Origin: Hymenochaete sp. R1
Taxonomy: Eukaryota; Basidiomycota; Agaricomycetes; Hymenochaetales; Hymenochaetaceae
DNA: 64,000 nt
Direction of reading: 5' to 3'
Assembly: GCA_019400425.1 (NCBI GenBank)
Contig: JAFREE010000045.1
Coordinates: 1 to 64,000, forward strand
The first letter of the stretch is position 1. Every line of letters begins with the position of its first letter. Of this stretch, positions 36,555 to 51,340 are shown piece after piece. The notes under the pieces are model-generated. The model had not been told where the DNA came from, made no database searches, and was given only the letters and a program-made list of their open reading frames with translations. Position numbers and translations under genes: made by a program.

Positions 36555-37544
36555 TCAATCGCACTCTACGCGCACGCTGCGCACAGTTGCGTTAAAAGAC
36601 GAAGGGGCGTTATTCCAATCGATTGGTCCTTTCGCCCACTGGCTCGTACCTTCAGCGCTCGACGCATCCCAAATCCCCAATTGAATGCGCGATGCTTGCG
36701 TAGGGTAGTGCCGCTTACCATTGACATTGGTCTGGTCTGTTTCGGTCATGCACAACATTCATAGGTTCGATCAAGTGGGATTGACATGTAAGAAACTCAC
36801 CAGGTTTCACGGTGCGCACCTCCTTTCCGTCGACTGACCAAATTACGCGAGAAGCGTTCCAGTCAATGGTGTAGTTATGAAATTCCGCGATGGTCGAAGA
36901 GGATGGGAGGCTCTCGACTTGACCGAACTTACCGGTGAGCGGTGCCTCGTCGCTTGAGGCCGGAGCGAAGATGTTGGTCTGCCAATTTTGAGGTGTGCCA
37001 CCGAGAATCTCAATGTCGATTTCATCGTGTCCATCCGCTTGAAGATTGTCAGAGCTCGCATTGTCAAAAAAATCGGAAGTACGATTCTTACCTATGAGGA
37101 TAACTGCTGTGACCGATCCAGCTACCTTAGGTGCCTGCACTTCAAAGGTAACTTTGCCGTACCTAAGAACCGGTTGAGATACATAGGCAAATATTCAAAA
37201 GCCACTTACGATAAGAGAAAGGTAGAATTAACGGTTGCTCCTAAACCGATCGCACTATTGACGTGTCCCTCCGTCGTAATGTTTCCCTCCGGTTTTGTCA
37301 GAGTCAACCGAAGACCATCGTCTGTCGCTTCGTACGTGCCAGGAGTGCTGATACCAATGAATGGTGTATCAAAGAGCTGAGACACATCTTTGGCTGACAA
37401 TGTCGAGTTAAAGGGCTTGCAGCCAACGTCTTGAGTCTGGTTTTTGCCACTGCCCACGAGAAGATCACCAAGGCCAGAAACGAGTGCGGCGCCTCGAACC
37501 AGCGAGGCCAAGGAACAAGAAAGAAGTAAAGCTTGGCAGAACAT
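36555..37544 (-). CDS. GH16 Crh-type cell wall glycosidase/transglycosylase
   Basis: Four exons, 37210-37544, 37092-37162, 36801-37037 and 36555-36736, sum to 825 nt (274 residues). An N-terminal signal peptide (ALLLSCSLASLVRGAALV) precedes a GH16 fold. The active site DEIDIEILGG carries the two catalytic Glu of the E-x-D-x-E motif. Supporting family blocks are GKVTFEVQAPKVAGSVTAV, EFHNYTIDWNASRVIWSVDG, RIQLGIWDASS and KGPIDWNNAP, typical of Crh enzymes that crosslink chitin to beta-glucan. There is no C-terminal GPI-anchor signal or chitin-binding module, so the product is probably secreted rather than anchored. The wall role is inferred from the family. Confidence 0.92.
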
Positions 37545-37754
37545 AACGGAGAGAGCGATGAAAGACGAAGGACAAAAGAAAAGCGAGATACAAGAGTGAA
37601 CCCCTACATCAAGCCGCGGTACATTGGCAATACTTGCGTCGGAATACGGTCAAACCAGCCTCAACCTCGAGATAGTCTAATCTAAAATAAGTATTGATAC
37701 ATTTATGATACAAACTAGAAGGGTCGCGGCACGTATTCAGTGTGATTGACCCAT

Positions 37755-40241
37755 CTATCGTGTTCCCTCGTATGGTGAAGGGGCGCCTCTCCCGGATAGA
37801 TACATCTCATCCAAAACCTCATTCTTTTCGGTACGTTTGTACGTCCGAATGGTTTCCCCGTAGTCGGATATAGATAAATTTAGCGTTTGGATGAGGACAA
37901 ACCCATCAAATCATACATACCCTATTTTTGCATATCCCGAGTACGATCTAGTGGGTTACGGTGAGTTAAACATTCCATTCCGCGGGTTGGCTTTCACACT
38001 TACCCTCCACCGCCAAAACACAGCCAGACACCTCGGTATCTCTTGCAATTTTCCGTAACTAAAGAATGTAAGATTGAATAACCGGGCAATGAGTCCAACA
38101 CGACTTACTATGACAATGGCCATTTGCGATAACTTTCACCTCTTTAATGTTACCGCCTGCAGTATGCTCACTTTCAAGAGCTTGCATAATTCCTTTGTCA
38201 AAGAATCCATCGTTGCCGTTCGCCGAACCCTGTCCTTCCAGATCATGGCCACCTATGTCGAGTGGAACACCAGTGTCTTTGTCTACATCTGCTGTAAAAT
38301 AACTTTCTGGCCTACAAGATTGTGAACATGGCGAAACTTTGCCCGGGAAGCAGCGGACATACAAGGGAATGTGGAAAAACATCAGTGCATTTGGTTTCGC
38401 GAGTTTCTTGCCTCCTGGTGGGACTTGGCCTGACTGGCGGTGCCAAATGTCGCCAAAATCACTGGCACCATCGGGTGTGAAAGGCCTCTCAATAGCTTTG
38501 ATATTGCCGGACTCTTGCAAAAACCAGTTTATTTGATCCTGAATCAGGGATTCAGCTCATCTGCCTCGACGACTTAACGAACAACTAACCTCTCTAATCC
38601 AGTCATATTCAGTGGGATGAAATAGACCTTCAAGAATAATGAACCAAAGGTAAGCCAGAGGGAAAAGGATCATGGCATTACCAAACCAGTCCCATACTCC
38701 TTTTGAGTATGAGCCAGAGTCTAAGAAATAAAGTGTCAAAAGGTGCATTTTTGATCTAAATGTTTCTATTTAGGCGGCTTGCTTTCCATCATAACAAACA
38801 GACTCACGCATCAGCGCTGTGCACCCTGAGAACGTAGTTCCCGACCCCATGTATGTCTCTGGGCCCACGTTGTGTCACACTGTATGGCATGGCTTGTAGG
38901 AGTGTCATCTGATCCTCTCGTGTAAGCCCATTTTCGGCATCATGGTTTCCAAAAATGGCTGCCCAAGGTATTTGCCTATCAGTTACAGCATTTGCAAACT
39001 TGGCCAGTACAGATCGAGGATCCCATGAAGTTCCTTGTCCATTCAACTGGTCTCCAGAAAATACTACCATATCAGGTTTTTCTTCATCAAGGATCTGAGC
39101 GAGTAAGGTGTTGGTAAGGTTGTCGGAATGCTCGCATGGACTGAACGAAACGTCCCTGCATTCTCCTGGAGAAACAGAGAAATGAAGATCGGCAATTTGA
39201 AGTACCCTGAACTTCCCTTCTCTGCTGAAATGCAAAGGAGGGCCTTTGGGAGGTACTGCGATGTTCTCAGCACTATCGCAAAGATTCGGTTTGAAACTAC
39301 GCATACCTTGCACCCCGCGGCGATAAGTAAGCCAACCGTTGTCCAGCAACCCTTCTTTGCCCTCTGTAGTCGGAGGAGAAAGTTTTTTGAAACCATACCA
39401 AGGGCGATCGTCACCAAAGAGTATATCCAGTTCAGTAATTAGGTTGGATTTCTCTCCGTCAGAAAGGTACGACATCCTTGGACCCAGTTTATACCATAAA
39501 TACAGCTGTGATGTACGCGGTACACCATCACGTATCGAAAGTGGTATTTTATTCCAATTACCCTGGGTCGTAGGCTCTTGATTTTTCGATAGCAGCACAA
39601 TATCATCAACAAGGTCTACGTCCAAACGTCGACTTCGGCGGTAGTATATATGCTAGCAAACAATCGTCTTTAGTCGTTTTGAGTTATGTGACAAGTGCTT
39701 ACAAGGGACCAAAAGCCAGACATAGAGTTGAGATCCCTGTCCACTCTGACCCATTTGCCCTTGAGAGCATCTGCTTCCGGAGTTGTCCTCGGGTAGCACA
39801 AAGAAGCCATGGAAGGCGGGAAGATGCATTTGGCAATATTGATTTCGGTCACTGAATGTTTGAAAATGAATCAGAGAGTGATGCCACATTATCTTGTCAG
39901 ACCTACTCACGTCCTGCTATATGAGGAAGAAGAGGGTTCCAAGTATCCAAGGGTAGACTTGCAGTATCTGGCTGGGTGCCTTCGGTGGTAACATTCCACC
40001 AATCAACGCCGTTTGAGGGCATGTCTGTAGCTTCACCGGTCGTTTCTGTGTTCGTATTTGTGAGTCCGCCAGAGACCGAGTCCCATGCCTGCCATCCCAT
40101 GCGCTGTTGCTCCCCTGGGCCTTCGATGGGTTGGTAGAGGATAAGCATCCATAGCAAAAGAAGGCCAAAGCCGACAACAGTCGACACGGGCACGATAATG
40201 GACCTCAAGAAACGGAACACTCGCCCGAACCTAGAGGCCAT
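37755..40241 (-). CDS. DCR2/SIA1-type calcineurin-like metallophosphatase, membrane-anchored
   Basis: The exons on the minus strand, high to low, are 39911-40241, 39703-39851, 38808-39652, 38682-38755, 38590-38627, 38363-38538, 38109-38311, 38004-38058 and a last exon from 37947. All phases agree through 38004. Residues 14-35 form a membrane segment (IIVPVSTVVGFGLLLL), suggesting a type II protein. Metal-binding motifs of the phosphoesterase fold are present: QIADLHFS, FSGDQLNG, IFGNHDAE and ANGHCH. Yeast Dcr2 is a phosphatase acting in G1 progression and in the unfolded protein response. The C-terminus is odd: conserved residues ISDYGETIRTYKRTE up to the TAG at 37755 are present, but the join from YAKIG lacks an AG acceptor and reading through meets a TGA. 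It is divergent from POL1. Confidence 0.88.
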
Positions 40242-40448
40242 GTTGAGCGTCGCGCGCGTTGCAGTGAGCGGTCAGTAGAGTAAACGAATATCAGCCTTCA
40301 AGTTGGGGTGAGGACTCGGAGTACTAGTACCAGTCAGACACATTAACATTCTGGCCCTGGGATCATCAGGATGTCTTCGCACGTCGGGCGGTAGCATTAC
40401 GTAAGCTAACCGCGTTTTAAAAATCAGATCTTGGGCGAGGCGCGTCCG

Positions 40449-40454
40449 ACGCGT
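40449..40454. promoter_or_regulatory. MCB box ACGCGT (distal)
   Basis: ACGCGT in the 260-bp divergent promoter between the DCR2-like gene and POL1, 48 bp before the POL1 ATG. In yeasts MBF binds this element and drives G1/S transcription of replication genes. Confidence 0.6.
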
Positions 40455-40487
40455 CTTGCTTCACTTGCCCACCCACCCTGACTATCT

Positions 40488-40493
40488 ACGCGT
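40488..40493. promoter_or_regulatory. MCB box ACGCGT (proximal)
   Basis: A second exact ACGCGT, 9 bp before the POL1 ATG. It may lie in the leader if transcription starts upstream of it. Confidence 0.55.
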
Positions 40494-40501
40494 TACATAC
40501 G

Positions 40502-43500
40502 ATGGCATCACGTTCCTCGAAGCTGGACAAACTAGCGGCATATAAACGCGCTCGAGAGGGTGGTGGGAGAAATTGGAGGGTAAGTGAGCGATGATTCCAG
40601 TGCGTCAAGCACCAATGTCTGACCTGCGTTTTACAGCAGGAAGAAAGTGAGGATCTTTACGACGAAGTGGATGAAGCTCAGTATAAGTCTATCGTGCGAG
40701 GGAGACTGCAGAGGGATGACTTCATCGTCGATGATGGTGTGGAAGGATACGCAGATAATGGGATGGACGACTGGGGCAATGAACAGGAGAATCAGGTCTC
40801 GGACGAGGATGTCAAACCTAAAGGTACGCAGGGTGTACATTCTGTCTGTGACTCAACAAGAATTCCAATCGTATATATTATGCTTAGCTAGGAAGAAAAG
40901 CAAGCCGAAACTCAAGCCAGCTCCTCCGGTATCAGTAACAGCGACCATGAATGATTACCGACCTAAACCATCCGTATCTAATGAAGACGACTTCATGACG
41001 AACATCCTTGGGAATATGAAGAATGTTGCCCCGGATATGGCCATGGGATCGAAGAAACGCAAAAAACGAGCTGCAACACCTCCGCCCCCGTCTTCAGATG
41101 ATGACTATTCCAGTCATCCAGCCACCGACGAAGTGTATGCAGATTGCTCCTCAGACGGCCCCATAGATGATTCTTTAATACCCAAAGTCGAAAACGCTTA
41201 TGGCTCAAGTCCATTCAAGAAGCCACGAAACGAGGAGTTTGCTGCTGCGAAGGCAAAATCTGATGAACCTGAGGTCGACTTTGATACAACTTTCGACGAT
41301 ATCAACATGGATGACTTCACTATGGAGGATATTGCCACGAATATTGGAGACTCAGAGATTTTGAAGAGGGAAGTCGATAATTCCGGTCTTCTCCACCTCA
41401 ATGACCGTCCGAAGATGACTTTTCCGGCGAAGGAACTGGCAAAGGAAAAGGAGGAAGACAGCGAACCATCATGGCTTAGTGTCCATGCATCTTTAGCAGT
41501 CGCGTCGGAGGATGCATTGGGACCTCTAGAAGCTTCTGCAGCAAATGTAAAGCCGTCTAGCATCTCGGCGTTGGAAGATGATGGTTCCCTCCGCTTTTTC
41601 TGGATCGATTATCTTGAACAAGATGGCCGCGTGTATTTCATCGGAAAATTGAAAGACAAAGCGTCTGGCCTTTGGGTTAGCTGTTGTGTGACCGTGGAAA
41701 ATATGCAGCGAAACATATTTCTTCTCCCTCGAGAACGTCAACTGGGTAAGATACCTATTCCAATGTAAATCGGATGCTTGATAAATTTGATCACATTCAG
41801 ATGAGGGATACGAAACCGACATTGTGCCGGGCATGCGAGAGGTCTATCAGGATTTCGATGTGTTGCGCAAAAAGGTTGGTATCAAAGCATTCAAAGGTAA
41901 ATTTGTCAAGCGCAACTATGCATTTGGGGAACCCGGAGTACCCACCAGAGAAAGTCAGTGGATGAAAGTTATTTATCCATTCGCCGGTAAGGGTTTGATG
42001 CTTTGCATGCATGTGACTGCCCGTGCCGACCTCGAGATAGATCCTCAACTTCAGGAGGGCCTAACAACGCCCAACATCGCTCGAATTTTTGGGACGAAGA
42101 CTAGCGCTTTCGAGCTCTTGGTTCTCAAACGCAAAATCATGGGTCCATGTTGGTTGGAGATCAAGAAACCTCATGTGGAGCATAAAGGCGTTCGTGTTTT
42201 TTTTTCGGGCTTTAGCAATTGCCTTAAGATCGAGTCAGTTCTCCTGGTGCAAATTTGAGGCTACAGTTTTGGACCCAAAGGACGTCAATCCGTTTAAAGA
42301 AACGGATCTTCAGGCCCCGCGAGATGTCCCCCCGTTTACTGTCATGAGTCTCAGCGTCCGTACAATTGTGAACTACAAGGAAAACAAGCGAGAAGTAGTG
42401 TGCATCACAGCTCGCACTTGGTCTAATTGTGAGTAAACTTAACTGAAAAGGACAATTTAATTGACAATAATCTAGTGGATATCGATAACCCCACGCCTCC
42501 TGACCAACTTCCATGTAGTGTCCAAACGCTCGTTAGACCATTGGACAAGTTCCCTCCCAAGTTTCAGGCTGCCGCCAGTGCTATCAAGAAAGGTGCAGTG
42601 TTTGCAGAAACGAACGAACGTGTTCTATTGAATCGTCTTCTCCGTGGGTATTCTATCGCTTTCATGTGCATCAACGTGGCTCACCCTTTTCAGTGAGTAT
42701 CTACAAGACCGATCCGGATGTTATTGTCGGACATGACTTCCTAGGCGTTTCTCTTGACGTGCTTCTAACACGTATGCGTGATCTCAAAGTGGATCACTGG
42801 TCGCGAATCGGGCGCTTCAGGAGGAACAGATGGCCAAATATTGGTCGACAAGGAACCAACATTAAATTCCTGAACGGCCGTCTATTGTGCGATTTAGCTA
42901 GCGACGGAGCAAAGGCAGGGTTTCCAGTCGATAGCCGTAATCCTACTCTGATCCTATTTTCTGTCCAGGGCATGATTTCTTCCACGACATGGTCGATGAG
43001 TGAGATGTGCGCTACGCATCTCAGATGCGAGCGACAAGAGATCGATCCGGACGAGGTCGCCAATTACTTTGATAGCAGTCTACCTTCTCCAGACAAACTC
43101 ATGAACTTCGTTCGTCATTGCGAACTGGATGCTCATTACCAAATGGCCATCGCAGCTCGAGTGCAAATATTACCTCTGACAAAGCAACTAACAAACCTCG
43201 CAGGAAATTCATGGTACAGTTTTTTGTCTCACCGCGTTTACCCAGTTTTTGATTTAATGCAGGAACAAAACTTTGAACGGTGGTCGTGCTGAGCGGAATG
43301 AATACATTCTTCTACATGAGTTTCACCGCCTCAAGTATATCTGCCCCGATAAAACATGGGGCAAAAAAGCGGCTGCAGCTGTCAAAGTCGAAGCAGACGA
43401 AGGCGACGGTACTGGAGTGACAGCGTCGAAGAACAAAAAGGATAAATATAAAGGTGGTCTTGTGTTCGAGCCTAAACGAGGGCTCTGGGACAAGTACATT

Positions 43501-45699
43501 CTCGTCATGGATTTCAACTCGCTATACCCTAGCATCATCCAGGAGTATAATATCGACTTTACTACAGTGGATAGAATCGATACGCCAGTGGGTTTCGACT
43601 TGTCGCTGTTTTGCTTTATCTTTTTTAAATATGTTCAAATAGGATGGAGAGGAGGAGAAAATACCGGAGCCCCCGACGTCAGAGATACCCCAGGGTGTTC
43701 TTCCCCGACTCATTGCGACGTTGGTTGGTAGACGTAGGCAAGTCAAAAGCCTCATGAAAGATCGATCTATTACGCAGGCCAAACGACTTCAGGTTGGTTT
43801 GGCGCTTCTTTTTTTGTTTTGCTTGGTTTACACGACTCAAAATCTTGTAGTATGACATTAAGCAACAGGCCCTAAAGCTTACGGCAAATAGTATGTATGG
43901 GTGTTTAGGTTTCGAGTATTCACGGTTCTATGCGCGGCCTCTTGCGGCTTTGACGACATTCAAGGGACGTGAAATTCTTACGCACACACGAGAACTCGCA
44001 GAAAGCTTGCAGCTGGATGTAAGTCAAGGTTGTACATTACCAGGGTATAGTCATTCACATATTCTCCAGGTCGTGTACGGCGATACAGACTCTGTATTCG
44101 TCAACTCCAATGTCACCGATTTCGCAGAAGCTCTAAAAATCTCGAACGAATTCAAGAAGCATGTCAATGAACAGTACAAGCTACTTGAAATTGATCTTGA
44201 CGGAGTCTTCCAGCGGCTACTATTGCTTCAGAAGAAGAAGTACGCAGCTCTCAAGATGGAGGATGCTACTCGAACTTCTGTTGAAGTCAAGGGTTTGGAC
44301 ATGAAGCGCCGCGAGTATTGTGCATTGTCTAAAAATGTCTCCCAGTACGTGCTCATGAAGACTAACACGAAACATCGCTGACGTGTGCATAGATATGTGC
44401 TGAACCAAATCTTGTCTGGAGAAGCAACTGAAGCGGTCGTTGAGAACATCCACGATTACCTCTCGACGATAGGTGAAAATGTACGAGGAAACAAAATAGG
44501 GTTGGAAGAATTCATCATTTTCAAGCGCCTTGGCAAGAACCCTGAAGACTATCCGGACGCAAAGAGCCAGCCTCATGTCTCAGTAGCTTTGCGGATGAAG
44601 TCGAAAGGACAGTCAGCGAGGGCCGGGGACGTCATCCCGTACATTTTCTGTCAGGGAGATGGTGGGGAGTCTCACAAGTCAGGGCAAGCAGACAAGGCGC
44701 ACCATCCTGATGAAATAAGGAGAGCCAATGGATCTCTTCATATAGGCAAGGTCGATTAGGGTTTTCTTCGTTTAGTCGGAACTGATGACGGAACATAGAC
44801 TTTGAGTACTACATCTCGCAGCAAATCTTACCTCCCATCGAACGTCTTTGTGACCCCATTGAAGGCACTGACAGATCCAGACTCGCTGAATGTTTAGGAT
44901 TGGATCCTTCACGTTTCCGCTCGCACGTCGCCGGAGATGCCGACGAGAGGTCGTTTGGCACATTGGAGTCCCAAATGCCTGACCACGTAAGGTTCAAGAA
45001 CTGTAAACTTCTGTCCTTCCGGTGTCGGAAATGCACCGGAGAAATGCAGTTCCATCCTGTTACGCAACGCGATGTGAGTCTTGCTTCCAGTCTACCTGAT
45101 TGATAATTGACAGTTTCGCTCTTTACAGGCTTCGCTACTGCAGCCGGCTGGCCCTGTCTGCATCTCTTGTGAAGCGCCTATGACCACAATGAGCCTGGAG
45201 GTCCAGCTTGAGACACAGATACGCGAGCACATTAGCGTGTTTTATGAAGGCTGGACTATATGCGATGATCCGACATGCCGGAATCGGACGCGCATGATGG
45301 GAGTTTATGGTCGTCGATGCTTGAAATCAAGCTGCAGGGGAACAGTCGCATTCGAGGTATTTTCATTATTTAAATTTTCAAAATAAACGCTTTGCTCATA
45401 TTATGTAGTTCACCGACGGGCAACTCTACAATCAGCTTATGTATTTTGCGTCCCTCTTTGATAGGGAGAAAATTCTACAGTCGGTGAGAGGCAACCAACA
45501 CTCACAAGAACGTTCGTTACTTCGTGCAGATTTGGTACTTTTTACTCACAATCTCGCATCTTCAGTTGCCGTAGAGGCAGTGGCCACCGGGCAGAAAGAA
45601 TTTTTGGACAAAATGAGTTCTATTGTTGAAAAATACCTTTCTCAATGCGGCAGGCGTTTCGTAGAACTCGGAAGTTTATTCTCTTACATGAAGTTGTGA
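40502..45699 (+). CDS. POL1: DNA polymerase alpha catalytic subunit
   Basis: Seventeen exons and sixteen introns (47-64 nt) were traced, with all phases consistent: coding 4347 nt, 1448 residues, close to yeast Pol1. Exons begin at 40502, 40637, 40888, 41801, 42041, 42239, 42476, 42694, 42969, 43263, 43643, 43851, 44070, 44393, 44799, 45129 and 45409. The acidic N-terminus carries a KKRKKR signal. The degenerate exonuclease domain includes [12 protein letters not shown]-family motifs are [15 protein letters not shown] (A), [18 protein letters not shown] (B) and [10 protein letters not shown] (C), plus [11 protein letters not shown]. Cysteine pairs at the C-terminus (CRKC, CISC, CDDPTC, CLKSSC) are the B-subunit-binding zinc modules. 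It extends primase primers during replication initiation. Two introns are GC-AG. Confidence 0.97.
42915..42968 (+). other. GC-AG intron 8 of POL1
   Basis: The donor is GCAGGG after AAG and the acceptor TGTCCAG; the length is 54 nt. It has no in-frame stop, so retention would add 18 residues in the middle of the conserved [20 protein letters not shown] block. Conservation of that block in Pol alpha is the reason to remove it. Confidence 0.75.
44746..44798 (+). other. GC-AG intron 14 of POL1
   Basis: The donor is GCAAGG and the acceptor ACATAG; the length is 53 nt. Removal joins SLHI to [13 protein letters not shown], matching the conserved D-x-x-YY-x-x-QQI region of Pol alpha. The GT at 44751 would leave the wrong phase. 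Confidence 0.75.
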
Positions 45700-45799
45700 T
45701 ACCCTCTGCTTTCCGGCTTTCAGGACTAAATTTAGTCCGTAGACTATCTCGATTGTTGTATATTTATTGGCATAAGCAATTCTCTATAACTTCTGTATT

Positions 45800-46600
45800 T
45801 CAGATTTTTGTCAGCTTTGAGTATCTATAATGACGTGAACAAAAATATTCACATGTATCTTTGGAAATAATATCTAATAGACGCGCTGTTGCATATTGTT
45901 TCCGATGGTAAAGCAGGGGATGAGGATCTGTTACCAGTGGTAGGGCTGCGACAGATTCGACACGAAGTACCCGAGAGATGAAGAGCTCGGATACAAGTCC
46001 ACTTTTCAGTTGCTTCTTTTCCCCATCTCCTTCGTCCCCGAATAATTCAGAAAGTGGTGTGTGCGAAACGAGACTGCAAGATAACGCTCCCAAGGATCCC
46101 GTTAAAACAGGCAATCCTTCCTTCTGAAGGGCGTGCGGTGTTATCCGGAAAGGATCTGGAAAGAGGTCTACTCGCGAAAAGTGATGCGCAACGTCGGCTT
46201 GCGAGCTTGAAAGTATATTTACGACGAAGTCTGATTGAATGTTCTTTTCTAGCCGTGAACGAGCGGGATGCTCCATTAGCTGTTTGAGGGATGTAGCCAT
46301 TCGGGACGGTATTCGTAGAGAGAAGGCAACGAGAGGGTACGGATCGAGAGCTATGGAAGTGAATGAGGAAAGCGTTGCGCCATGGAATCTTCGTCTCGGA
46401 CTTGGTTCGTCGGCGGTCTGCTCGCTGGCGTCGTCGTTCACACCGTCGAGAGGGTAATAGGAAGTAACGACGGCTACAGGCTGCGCTGTCTCACGGAGGA
46501 GTTGACGGAAGTCATTTTTGGTTTTCGTCAATGTACTTAAAGGATTGTGATGTTGTATTTGGGTGGTATGCTTGGTTGCTCGTCTTGCAAGAGCGAGCAT
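45800..46600 (-). CDS. Flavin reductase-like FMN-binding protein, probably mitochondrial
   Basis: A single exon of 266 codons from ATG at 46598-46600. Upstream in-frame codons start only with GTG at 46699 and would run into the neighbour's promoter. The N-terminus MLALARRATKHTTQIQHH is basic and free of acids, like a mitochondrial presequence. The split-barrel flavin reductase domain shows FRQLLRETAQPVAVVTS, then FHGATLSSFTSIALDPYPLV and FSLRIPSRMATSL, typical of the FMN-binding half-barrel. The substrate is unknown. It ends 100 bp from the POL1 stop (convergent) and starts 158 bp from the uL23m start (divergent). Confidence 0.85.
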   Translation of the reverse strand: MLALARRATKHTTQIQHHNPLSTLTKTKNDFRQLLRETAQPVAVVTSYYPLDGVNDDASEQTADEPSPRRRFHGATLSSFTSIALDPYPLVAFSLRIPSRMATSLKQLMEHPARSRLEKNIQSDFVVNILSSSQADVAHHFSRVDLFPDPFRITPHALQKEGLPVLTGSLGALSCSLVSHTPLSELFGDEGDGEKKQLKSGLVSELFISRVLRVESVAALPLVTDPHPLLYHRKQYATARLLDIISKDTCEYFCSRHYRYSKLTKI

Positions 46601-46758
46601 GACGTTCAAGTGGTTCAAGTCCGTCGAGAGAGAAGAAATCCAGAGGAAGAAATTGAAGAGCGCGAGGCGCCAACTTGTGTAAATAGAAATGATCGACACG
46701 ATGCGCCCCGTTTTCTTTCTGCTGCACCGACTCTCTTTCTCTTTGCCTCAACCTCTCC
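46601..46758. promoter_or_regulatory. Short bidirectional promoter
   Basis: Only 158 bp separate the divergent ATGs of the flavin-reductase-like gene and mitochondrial uL23m, so both must share this promoter. Both products look mitochondrial, which would allow co-regulation. Confidence 0.5.
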
Positions 46759-47622
46759 ATGGCTTCTACTTCCAGGTCGGCGCTGGCCTTGCGCAGACTG
46801 CAGAGGTCGTACGCGACGCTCTCGAATACTGCAGCTGCAAACTCCGCGCAGGCGTCTTCAGCAGCTTCTAAAATCAAAGAGCGACGAACCCAGACGGCGG
46901 AAGAGTTCGCAAGGACACCCGTTGAAAAGCGTCCCCTCTCCGTCGAAGAGAAACGCACGCTCGTCCAACCCACCGTTTCTAATGCCGACTCTCGTGGCCG
47001 CCTTCGTGGTGTACGACAAGTACGTCGACGAGATGGAAGTTTAACCGAACGAATTGTTGGCCAGCGTATCTATCTCCCTAACATCATCTTCACCCTCGTT
47101 CGAAACCATACACCGTCGGGCGAGGCATACAACCCGTTTGAAGCAACGTTCCGTATCCCACAAAACATCACTAAGACCGACGTCAGGTCATACCTTCACT
47201 CCATCTATGGTGTCGAGTGCACATACATCCGAACGGACAACTACCTGGTCTCAATGAAGCATCAGAAGGCGATTGCGACTGGCAGGGTGATGGACAAGAA
47301 CCAGAAGAGAGCGTACAAGCGTGCGGTAGTGGGATTGAAGGATCCGTTCTACTATCCGCAAATGGTCGAGGATATGAACGGGAAGGATAGATGGCTGAGG
47401 GAGTCGGCACTAGAGGATCAATTCCGTTTGAAGGAGTGGAAGGAAATCCAGACGGCTGCGTCGGTTAAAGCAGGCCTTGGTTTGCGGACCAACAAGATCT
47501 CAGAGTTGGCAGCAGTATGGGACACGAAGAAGAAAGTTATGCGGAAGCTGTACGAGCAGAGGGAGGGAAGAGAAAAGCTCACAAGGGACATTGCAAAGCA
47601 GTTGGATGGGAAGGAGGAATGA
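46759..47622 (+). CDS. MRP20: Mitochondrial ribosomal protein uL23m
   Basis: An intronless ORF of 287 codons, rare in this window. The N-terminal 30 residues (MASTSRSALALRRLQRSYAT) form a clear mitochondrial targeting sequence. The uL23 core follows: RIYLPNIIFTLVRNHTPSGE, then NPFEATFRIPQNITKTDVRS, YLHSIYGVECTYIRTDNY. The long basic C-terminal extension is normal for fungal mitochondrial uL23 (yeast Mrp20). It sits at the exit tunnel of the mitochondrial large subunit. Confidence 0.93.
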   Translation: MASTSRSALALRRLQRSYATLSNTAAANSAQASSAASKIKERRTQTAEEFARTPVEKRPLSVEEKRTLVQPTVSNADSRGRLRGVRQVRRRDGSLTERIVGQRIYLPNIIFTLVRNHTPSGEAYNPFEATFRIPQNITKTDVRSYLHSIYGVECTYIRTDNYLVSMKHQKAIATGRVMDKNQKRAYKRAVVGLKDPFYYPQMVEDMNGKDRWLRESALEDQFRLKEWKEIQTAASVKAGLGLRTNKISELAAVWDTKKKVMRKLYEQREGREKLTRDIAKQLDGKEE

Positions 47623-47807
47623 GGCTTTACCCTGGATATACTCGATCTCTCTATGATATGCTGTTTCATCGCAAGCCTTTTATATTCGACTAGCGAACCT
47701 TAATCCTCGTCCGTTAGACTTATCTGGTTCAATTTGGACGCTTACGGCCAAAAGCCGAATAGTCAATACATATAATATCCAGTAGCGGAAACAGATAAAT
47801 AGATGCT

Positions 47808-51050
<3,243 letters not shown>

Positions 51051-51340
51051 GATCAATTGCTTTAAATCAGCTTTAAATGCACATCCCAGACCGTTATGCC
51101 ACGTCAGACTCCGTTTGTCAATGCAAAAAGAAAGAAAAAGGAAGGCAGCGAGACAAGTAGGTTGGCTTTGGACAAGCCTCGGACAACTGGGTCAAGACAG
51201 TCTAGGCACATGTACACTAGCCGACACATCACGTGATATTTTGCTCCCTTGGACTCGGAGCCTCGGAAAGAAGCTTAAGCTCAAGGCCAGATCCCCTAGG
51301 CCTGCTTCGTGCTCAACGTGGACGTCCGCTTCCTTCTCCA

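Noticed and set aside
46601..46699. Longer N-terminus for the flavin-reductase-like protein
   Set aside because: The frame upstream begins with GTG, not ATG, and would occupy most of the shared promoter. The ATG at 46600 starts a presequence-like segment.
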